Both the position numbers and the translations under genes were made by a program. Shown here in pieces: positions 5,632 through 8,730 of a stretch of DNA of 8,730 nucleotides. The stretch comes from an uncultured Desulfovibrio sp. (GTDB taxonomy: Bacteria; Desulfobacterota; Desulfovibrionia; Desulfovibrionales; Desulfovibrionaceae). How positions within the stretch are numbered: the first letter of the stretch is position 1; every line of letters starts with the position of its first letter. The DNA lies in NCBI GenBank assembly GCA_900546145.1, contig URBN01000058.1:1-8730 (forward strand), read 5' to 3'. The notes under the pieces are model-generated. The model was not told where the DNA came from and ran no database searches. It worked only from the letters and a program-made list of their open reading frames with translations.

Positions 5632-5772
5632 ATGACACAGAATATCATTGTCGGCTTTATCCTGCTTGCCGCGGTTGTCTTCCTCGTTCTGACCGCCAGG
5701 AAGAAAATCAAGAGCAAGCGGTGCGCCTGCTGCGGCGGCCCCAACTGCTGCTGCGGTAAAAAGAAGTTCTAG
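5632..5772 (+). CDS. FeoB-associated Cys-rich membrane protein, 46 aa
   Basis: This is a very small membrane protein: MTQN, then one transmembrane helix (about 5-21, IIVGFILLAAVVFLVLT), a basic stop-transfer segment (RKKIKSKR) and a Cys-rich tail CACCGGPNCCCG with six Cys, ending KKKF. The helix followed by a cytoplasmic Cys cluster is the layout of the FeoB-associated Cys-rich membrane proteins found next to feoB in many bacteria. These are thought to help FeoB, perhaps by handling iron at the inner face, but the mechanism is not settled. GGAGG lies 9 bases before the ATG, the gene begins 71 bp after feoB, and a strong terminator follows directly, so feoB and this gene form one operon. It is easily missed in automatic annotation because of its length. 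Confidence 0.88.
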   Translation: MTQNIIVGFILLAAVVFLVLTARKKIKSKRCACCGGPNCCCGKKKF

Positions 5773-5776
5773 CATG

Positions 5777-5811
5777 AATCCCTGCCGGGGCCTCCCGGCA
5801 GGGATTTTTTT
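5777..5811 (+). terminator. Strong intrinsic terminator of the feoB operon
   Basis: A 13-bp stem (AATCCCTGCCGGG pairing with CCCGGCAGGGATT) around a GCCT loop, with seven T overlapping its end. It separates feoB and the Cys-rich gene from the feoA genes. Confidence 0.92.
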
Positions 5812-5915
5812 CCGTCCCGTCCGTTCCGTCTCCCCTGCCCCTCCATCAGCTGTCAGAAAGCCGGAAATACGGAGGAAATTTTTTCAGTTTTCCCCCAGGG
5901 AAGCCTCTGATTTCC

Positions 5916-5929
5916 CCGGATGCATCCGG
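5916..5929. repeat. Perfect 14-bp palindrome upstream of the first feoA
   Basis: CCGGATGCATCCGG is an exact dyad 41 bp before the candidate -35 of the first feoA. It could be a second operator; no known binding motif is recognised. The remainder of 5812-5969 shows no gene. Confidence 0.4.
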
Positions 5930-5969
5930 TATCTTTTCCTGCCGGACGGGATGGCTCCCGGGATCCCTA

Positions 5970-5996
5970 TTGACAATCACTCTGAAATAGTCTTGT
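5970..5996 (+). promoter_or_regulatory. First feoA promoter region with Fur-box-like sequence
   Basis: TTGACA (5970-5975) is a perfect -35, but the -10 is poor (TCTTGT, 15 bases later). TGACAATCACTCTGA (5971-5985) matches the classical Fur 15-mer at 11 positions. The layout TTGACAA-N7-GAAAT-GTCT-TTGTG recurs before the second feoA, supporting a shared promoter of duplicated origin. Confidence 0.45.
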
Positions 5997-6042
5997 GCTC
6001 AGCGCAGGAAAGAATCAACAAAGGGAAAAGGGGGATCAGACT

Positions 6043-6285
6043 ATGATGAGCAAAGCAGAGTGCAGCCTCAGAGACCTTCATGTGGGCGATAAGGGACGTA
6101 TCGAGCGCGTCAGCGTGAGCGGCGAACTCGGCCGCCGCATCCGCGATCTCGGGCTCATTCCGGGCACCAGCATCACTGTCGTGGGACGCGCTCCCCTGCG
6201 CGATCCCGTGGCCCTGCGCCTCGAAGGCGTGACTATCATGCTCAGAAACAAAGAGGCGGATTACATCACTGTCACAAAGCAGTAG
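6043..6285 (+). CDS. feoA: Ferrous iron transport protein A (FeoA), first copy
   Basis: FeoA is a small cytoplasmic SH3-like protein that supports FeoB-driven Fe(II) uptake, probably by contacting the FeoB G domain. This copy has 80 residues, normal for the family, with the usual motifs CSLRDLHVGDKGRIERV, GELGRRIRDLGLIPG and a C-terminal APLRDPVALRLEG...LRNKEADYI. Two adjacent ATGs (6043, 6046) follow a GGGGGA purine run; I use the first, but 6046 is equally possible. It has its own promoter region after the feoB-operon terminator and its own terminator, so it is transcribed apart from feoB and from the second feoA. It is identical to the second copy at about 50 of 74 aligned residues, pointing to tandem duplication followed by divergence. 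Confidence 0.94.
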   Translation: MMSKAECSLRDLHVGDKGRIERVSVSGELGRRIRDLGLIPGTSITVVGRAPLRDPVALRLEGVTIMLRNKEADYITVTKQ

Positions 6286-6294
6286 CGTCAGAAG

Positions 6295-6322
6295 GCGGCT
6301 TTTTCCTGAGCCGCTTTTTTTT
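6295..6322 (+). terminator. Terminator of the first feoA
   Basis: GCGGCT (6295-6300), an 8-base loop, AGCCGC (6309-6314), then eight T. It lies 9 bp after the stop codon. Confidence 0.88.
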
Positions 6323-6334
6323 ATATAAAAAAAT

Positions 6335-6382
6335 TGAAATTGATTTTCCTTTTCTTGACAAAAGACCCGAAATGTCTATTGT
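6335..6382 (+). promoter_or_regulatory. Second feoA promoter with upstream Fur-like site
   Basis: TTGACA (6355-6360) and TATTGT (6377-6382) are 16 bases apart. TGAAATTGATTTTCC (6335-6349), just upstream of the -35, matches the classical Fur 15-mer at 10 positions and has a partial dyad (GAAA...TTTC). Here the operator lies upstream of the -35 instead of between the hexamers as at feoB. Confidence 0.55.
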
Positions 6383-6390
6383 GAGGCCAA

Positions 6391-6407
6391 GGGGGAGCTC
6401 CTCCCCC
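6391..6407 (+). other. Hairpin at the 5' end of the second feoA mRNA
   Basis: GGGGGAG-CTC-CTCCCCC is a perfect 7-bp stem within a few bases of the predicted transcription start. A 5'-terminal hairpin like this often protects an mRNA. The TTTTTT run (6417-6422) is 9 bases away, too far for a standard terminator. Confidence 0.5.
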
Positions 6408-6436
6408 GGCTTTCGAGTTTTTTCAGGAGGAACATC

Positions 6437-6670
6437 ATGGAAAAAACCTGCAGCCTTCGCAACATGGCCGTTGGTCAAAGAGGTCGTATCTCAGCAGTTA
6501 AAGTTTCCGGTGAACTGGGCCGCCGCATCCGCGATATGGGTCTCGTCCCCGGCGTCACGGTTTCCGTTGTGGGGCGCGCTCCGCTTCATGACCCCGTGGC
6601 TCTGCGCCTTTCCGGAGTGACCATCACGCTGCGCAATAACGAAGCCGATTATATCAGCATCGTCCAGTAA
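6437..6670 (+). CDS. feoA: Ferrous iron transport protein A (FeoA), second copy
   Basis: A 77-residue FeoA paralogue with the same SH3-like core: CSLRNMAVGQRGRI (5-18), KVSGELGRRIRDMGLVPG, then VVGRAPLHDPVALRLSGVT and LRNNEADYIS. It differs from the first copy mainly at surface-type positions and at both ends. An AGGAGG site 6 bases upstream fixes the start and is the best ribosome-binding site of the three feo promoter units. It has its own promoter with a Fur-like site, a 5' hairpin and downstream terminators. Two feoA genes beside one feoB suggest separate roles or dosage, for example one binding FeoB and one acting elsewhere, but the sequence does not show which. A duplication that carried its promoter is the simplest origin. 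Confidence 0.94.
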   Translation: MEKTCSLRNMAVGQRGRISAVKVSGELGRRIRDMGLVPGVTVSVVGRAPLHDPVALRLSGVTITLRNNEADYISIVQ

Positions 6671-6688
6671 CCACGTTCTTCTGTGCTG

Positions 6689-6714
6689 GTCAGGTTCCCC
6701 GGTAAGGACCTGAC
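6689..6714 (+). terminator. Weak hairpin after the second feoA
   Basis: GTCAGGT (6689-6695) pairs with ACCTGAC (6708-6714), followed by only a mixed TTTCCCTTCT. It is probably helped by the stronger terminator downstream. Confidence 0.45.
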
Positions 6715-6744
6715 TTTCCCTTCTCTGCCTCTGCCGGCGGTAAG

Positions 6745-6790
6745 AAAAAAGGGCGGAAATTCCGGATGGAATTTCCGCCCTTTCTTTTTT
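6745..6790. terminator. Strong bidirectional terminator between feoA and nrdG
   Basis: GGGCGGAAATTCC (6751-6763), loop GGAT, GGAATTTCCGCCC (6768-6780) gives a perfect 13-bp stem. An A-run lies on the left and a T-rich run on the right, so it works on both strands for the convergent feoA and nrdG. Confidence 0.92.
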
Positions 6791-6802
6791 TCCGGCATCA
6801 AA

Positions 6803-7321
6803 TCAGCGGGTGCCGTGTCCGGCCAGCCAATCTTCCCTGAGCCTGTCGAGATCAGCGCGTTTCAGATAGCGCTGGTTCTCGCTTCCGCGGTAAAGAAGAT
6901 CAATGTTCCTGAGCTTCTCTATATAGGGACCGTCCACGAGGGCATCCAGCTCATCCAGGAGTCCGCTGATGTGGGGATTCTTCAGGCTTTTTTCCATAAG
7001 CTGCTCAAAGGTGTAGCCGGAAAACGACATGACGTTCCTGCCCCTGGCGTGCACTTCCCTGGCCAGCCAGAGCAGGGGTTCAGGCTGCAGAAAAGGCTCG
7101 CCTCCGGAAAACGTGATGCCGGCAAGGAGCGGATCCGCGCAGAACTTCTCAAGGATGTCTTCAGCAGCAGCTTCAGTTCCCCCGTTCAGATCGTGGGTCT
7201 GCGGATTCTGACAGCCTGGACAGCCAAGCAGGCAGCCCTGCACGAAGACGGTCATGCGCAGACCGGGACCGTCGACGATGCTTTCTTCCTCAATGCCGGC
7301 GAGACGCAGAATATGTGCCAT
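6803..7321 (-). CDS. nrdG: Anaerobic ribonucleotide reductase activating protein (NrdG)
   Basis: A radical-SAM iron-sulfur enzyme that makes the glycyl radical on NrdD so that ribonucleotides can be reduced without oxygen. With the start at 7321 it has 172 residues. The cluster motif CLLGCPGC (CxxxCxxC) follows GPGLRMTVFVQG near the N-terminus, then CQNPQTHDLNGG, the SAM-binding SGGEP motif (TFSGGEPFLQPEPL), GYTFEQL, DALVDGPYIEKLRN and RGSENQRYL at the end, all in NrdG order. A GTG at 7354 in the same frame would add 11 residues, but it has no ribosome-binding site and family members start close to this ATG; the site for 7321 (AGAGG) is rather distant at 11 bases. No nrdD is visible in the window, and a minus-strand terminator lies about 60 bp upstream, so nrdG appears to have its own promoter or to depend on read-through. 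Confidence 0.9.
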   Translation of the reverse strand: MAHILRLAGIEEESIVDGPGLRMTVFVQGCLLGCPGCQNPQTHDLNGGTEAAAEDILEKFCADPLLAGITFSGGEPFLQPEPLLWLAREVHARGRNVMSFSGYTFEQLMEKSLKNPHISGLLDELDALVDGPYIEKLRNIDLLYRGSENQRYLKRADLDRLREDWLAGHGTR

Positions 7322-7383
7322 GGTATTTTCAGCCTCTGTGTTATTTTCCGCCACCCGTTACGCAGCGCGCAGCCGGTTCCGGG

Positions 7384-7421
7384 AAAAAACAGCGTTCCTG
7401 TCCGGCCTTTTGGCGGAACGC
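7384..7421 (-). terminator. Minus-strand terminator upstream of nrdG
   Basis: On the minus strand GCGTTCC (7421-7415) pairs with GGAACGC (7398-7392) around an inner GCC-AAAA-GGC hairpin, followed by TGTTTTTT. It lies in front of nrdG, so it either ends an RNA transcribed from the gap to the right or attenuates nrdG itself. Confidence 0.6.
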
Positions 7422-7904
7422 CTCTGTCCCGGACCGGGCAGAAACAGAATTATTACGTTATTGGAGGACAGACTGCCGGTTCCGCATCCGTCGTTTCGCG
7501 CGCCGGTGCAGAAACAGCCTGGAGCTGCTTCCCGCAGCCGGGTAAGCCCGGGAAACTTCTCTTCTGCCCGCTCCCTTATACCTCATATTGTCCTGCTGGC
7601 CTACCCTTTCGGAGTTCAGGGAAATGCCTGTATGGGAATGCCGGATGCAGCCGGAAGGACTCCCGGAGGCCGCCTCTCCATGCATCCAGAGAAAGGAGAT
7701 TTTTCGTCTTTTTTTCTGGTAGTATCTGTCTCTGACATCCGCCATTCCCCAGTCTGCTCTCTGTGTTGATCTTCCACCCTGGTTATTAGGATGCCGCACT
7801 GCCGCGTTTCCCGGGAACCGGCCTTTTGCATTTCCTTTGAAGATTGGAGAGTATTTTGTTTTCCGCAGACGGAAAGCCGGAACCTGTACAGCTTCCGATT
7901 TGCT
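7422..7904. other. Long structured gap without a convincing gene
   Basis: No frame on either strand has a good start or a recognisable motif. Hairpins are frequent: CCGGG/CCCGG near 7538-7551, GCTGC/GCAGC near 7525-7539, and a closed stem GGATGCA (7643-7649) with TGCATCC (7681-7687) that encloses two small stems, resembling a three-way junction. A T-rich imperfect hairpin (7686-7719) follows it. It may hold non-coding RNA or gene remains; no known family is recognised. Confidence 0.4.
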
Positions 7905-7934
7905 TTGACAAGTGGTCCAAATTTGGACTGTAAA
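7905..7934 (+). promoter_or_regulatory. Distal HU promoter with a perfect 14-bp operator-like palindrome
   Basis: TTGACA (7905-7910) and TGTAAA (7929-7934) are 18 bases apart. The space between them contains GTCCAAATTTGGAC (7915-7928), an exact 14-bp dyad, placed where a repressor would block polymerase. No ATG follows until within the HU leader, so the transcript would run to HU. Confidence 0.5.
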
Positions 7935-8034
7935 AGAAGGGACAGCGGAAGCTGCTTCCTGATTGCTTTGGCCTCTCTTCTTAATCCGGAACATTTCAGA
8001 AAAAAACAGGATCACTGGATAAAACCGGTATTCC

Positions 8035-8062
8035 TTGACATAAAGCGCGTACAGGCTTTAAG
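8035..8062 (+). promoter_or_regulatory. Proximal HU promoter
   Basis: A perfect TTGACA (8035-8040) with TTTAAG (8057-8062, 4/6) at 16-base spacing, about 80 bp before the HU start codon. Confidence 0.5.
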
Positions 8063-8108
8063 TTGTGTAGGAATTTGTGCAATTCTCTGATAAAGACCAC
8101 AAAAAATT

Positions 8109-8124
8109 CCCTGCCATGGCAGGG
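8109..8124 (+). other. Perfect 16-bp palindrome in the HU leader
   Basis: CCCTGCCATGGCAGGG lies 7 bases upstream of the HU ribosome-binding site. In RNA it makes a 6-bp stem with a CATG loop; in DNA it is a perfect dyad. It could control HU translation, or bind a protein such as HU itself. Confidence 0.5.
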
Positions 8125-8143
8125 TAGCACTGGAGGTTCGTTT

Positions 8144-8440
8144 ATGACTAAGGCTGAGTTGGTTGACAAGCTGGCTTCCGAAGGTGGCATCACCAAAGTT
8201 CAGGCTAACAAAGTCCTGGGCGCTCTCGTTGAGGCTGTGATCGCGGCGATGACCTCCGGCGAAGCTGTCATGCTGGGCGGTCTTGGAACGTTTAAGGTTT
8301 CCAAACGCAACGAGCGCAAAGGCCGCAATCCCCAGACTGGCAAGGACATTGTCGTGCCTGCCAGCATGGTTCCCAAATTTACCCCGGCCAGGGCTCTTAA
8401 GGAAGCCGTGGCCAAGATGCCTCTGAAAGAAGACGCTTAG
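8144..8440 (+). CDS. HU-family DNA-binding protein
   Basis: HU is a small nucleoid protein that binds and bends DNA as a dimer. The 98-residue sequence starts with the standard helical dimer part (MTKAELVDKLASEGGITKVQ) and contains the family signature GLGTFKVSKRNERKGRNPQTG (46-66), with the intercalating proline in the RNPQTG arm tip (Pro63), then the return strand VPKFTPARALKEAV. HU proteins are usually about 90 residues; the extra acidic/basic tail KMPLKEDA makes this one slightly longer. GGAGG sits 7 bases before the ATG. It is monocistronic, with two candidate promoters, a leader palindrome and its own terminator. IHF subunits are related, but the sequence fits HU better. Desulfovibrio genomes normally carry several HU-like genes, so the paralogue name is left open. 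Confidence 0.95.
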   Translation: MTKAELVDKLASEGGITKVQANKVLGALVEAVIAAMTSGEAVMLGGLGTFKVSKRNERKGRNPQTGKDIVVPASMVPKFTPARALKEAVAKMPLKEDA

Positions 8441-8446
8441 TTTTGT

Positions 8447-8464
8447 GTGCCTGTGAAAAGGCAC
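8447..8464 (+). other. Short hairpin after HU
   Basis: GTGCC pairs with GGCAC around an 8-base A-rich loop just after the HU stop. It has no T-run and is probably only a 3' UTR hairpin ahead of the real terminator. Confidence 0.4.
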
Positions 8465-8482
8465 GGCAGACAAAAACAGGAA

Positions 8483-8519
8483 AAGAGCCGGAAGCAGACG
8501 CTTCCGGCTCTTCTTTTTC
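8483..8519. terminator. Bidirectional terminator between HU and the WYL-type gene
   Basis: AAGAGCCGGAAGC (8483-8495), loop AGAC, GCTTCCGGCTCTT (8500-8512), a perfect 13-bp stem. CTTTTTC follows on plus and TTTTCC on minus, fitting the convergent genes. Confidence 0.9.
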
Positions 8520-8569
8520 GACCGGCATGAGCGCGTTCTGATGGAGGAACGTCCCCAGGGAAAAATCCG

Positions 8570-8730
8570 TTACTTTTTTCTGCCGAAACGGCCCACTACA
8601 GCCGCCCCGGGAAGACCGGCCCTTCCTGGCCTGATGCCCCCGAGGACACGGGCTCCCTCGCCAAAACTCTTCAGCCAGGCCCTGAACGGAGTGCTTCCTT
8701 CCTTCATATTAAGAATGATTCCGCCATCGC
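8570..8730 (-). CDS. C-terminal end of a probable WYL-domain transcriptional regulator (partial)
   Basis: An open minus-strand frame enters from the right edge and stops at TAA (8572-8570), giving 52 visible residues. DGGIILNMKEG followed by PFRAWLKSFGEGARVL resembles the end of WYL-domain regulators, whose last helix reads W-(I/L)-L-S-(F/W)-G-x-x-A-x-V-L. After this come about 22 Gly/Arg-rich residues (GRAGLPGAAVVGRFGRKK) instead of the usual Pro-x-x-L-Arg end, so the tail is unusual or the family call is wrong. WYL proteins typically have an N-terminal winged helix and bind a ligand or nucleic acid through the WYL domain; those parts lie outside the window. The shared terminator at 8483-8519 and the codon use support a real gene. 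Confidence 0.6.
   Translation of the reverse strand, partial: DGGIILNMKEGSTPFRAWLKSFGEGARVLGGIRPGRAGLPGAAVVGRFGRKK

Noticed and set aside
3200..5638. A very long minus-strand reading frame (812 codons) opposite feoB
   Set aside because: It is the antisense shadow of a GC-rich gene: Gly/His/Ala/Glu/Asp-rich low-complexity sequence without domains, fully opposite a clear FeoB, with no suitable ribosome-binding site.
2702..7606. A 10-base word GGACAATATG shared between the two long gaps
   Set aside because: Repeats of this length are expected by chance in a window of this size, and the flanks do not align.
6683..7735. A 350-codon plus-strand frame opposite nrdG
   Set aside because: It runs through the feoA/nrdG terminators and covers the clear NrdG gene on the other strand; no motif or good start is seen.
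7458..8015. A 185-codon minus-strand frame in the second gap
   Set aside because: There is no ribosome-binding site or family motif, the composition is irregular, and the frame crosses palindromes and a T-rich hairpin.
7791..8090. A 99-codon plus-strand frame upstream of HU
   Set aside because: It spans both candidate HU promoters and has no start signal or motif.
1..8730. CRISPR arrays, tRNA or rRNA genes, insertion sequences
   Set aside because: No regularly spaced repeats, no T-loop or rRNA signatures, and no transposase motif with paired terminal repeats were seen on either strand.

Overview
The window looks like chromosome of a Desulfovibrionaceae-type sulfate reducer (Desulfovibrio or a close relative). 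This is inferred from the gene families and not from any marker RNA. The clues are a MucR/Ros-type zinc-finger regulator, an iron locus with feoB, a small Cys-rich partner and two feoA genes, a ZraP-like periplasmic metal protein, an anaerobic NrdG and an HU protein. Genes are GC-rich. The gaps between them are long, partly AT-rich and full of inverted repeats. I see no mobile element, CRISPR array, tRNA or rRNA.

Layout. (1) 3-446 (+) is the 3' part of a MobA/MocA-like nucleotidyltransferase. (2) 558-788 (-) is a 76-residue zinc-ribbon protein, divergent from 1127-1621 (+), a ZraP/Spy/CpxP-like periplasmic protein. The ZraP-like gene has a good sigma-54 type -24/-12 promoter and a perfect 8-6-8 inverted repeat upstream. 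(3) 1959-2417 (-) is a MucR/Ros regulator. (4) 2418-3180 is a gap of about 760 bp without a convincing gene. It holds a minus-strand terminator, a 21-bp tandem repeat and a large hairpin. (5) 3181-6714 (+) is the ferrous iron uptake locus: feoB, a 46-residue FeoB-associated Cys-rich membrane protein, feoA and a second feoA. A terminator follows the Cys-rich gene and each feoA, and Fur-box-like sequence lies ahead of feoB and each feoA. (6) 6803-7321 (-) is nrdG, convergent with feoA and separated from it by a strong bidirectional terminator. (7) 7322-8143 is a second long gap, with a minus-strand terminator and two candidate plus-strand promoters. One promoter has a perfect 14-bp palindrome between its hexamers. 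(8) 8144-8440 (+) is HU, followed by a bidirectional terminator. (9) 8570-8730 (-) is the end of a probable WYL-domain regulator.

How it works together. FeoB is the GTP-dependent Fe(II) channel, the FeoA proteins are its small SH3-like cytoplasmic partners, and the Cys-rich peptide is the accessory membrane protein often found beside FeoB. The separate promoters and Fur-like dyads suggest iron repression of three transcription units instead of one operon. A divergent minus-strand promoter appears to share the feoB dyad and points into the first gap, where a terminator lies about 530 bp away. This could be an iron-responsive non-coding RNA and is the most interesting untested idea here. Otherwise the window is mostly ordinary housekeeping and metal-homeostasis sequence; I found no clear new multi-gene system.
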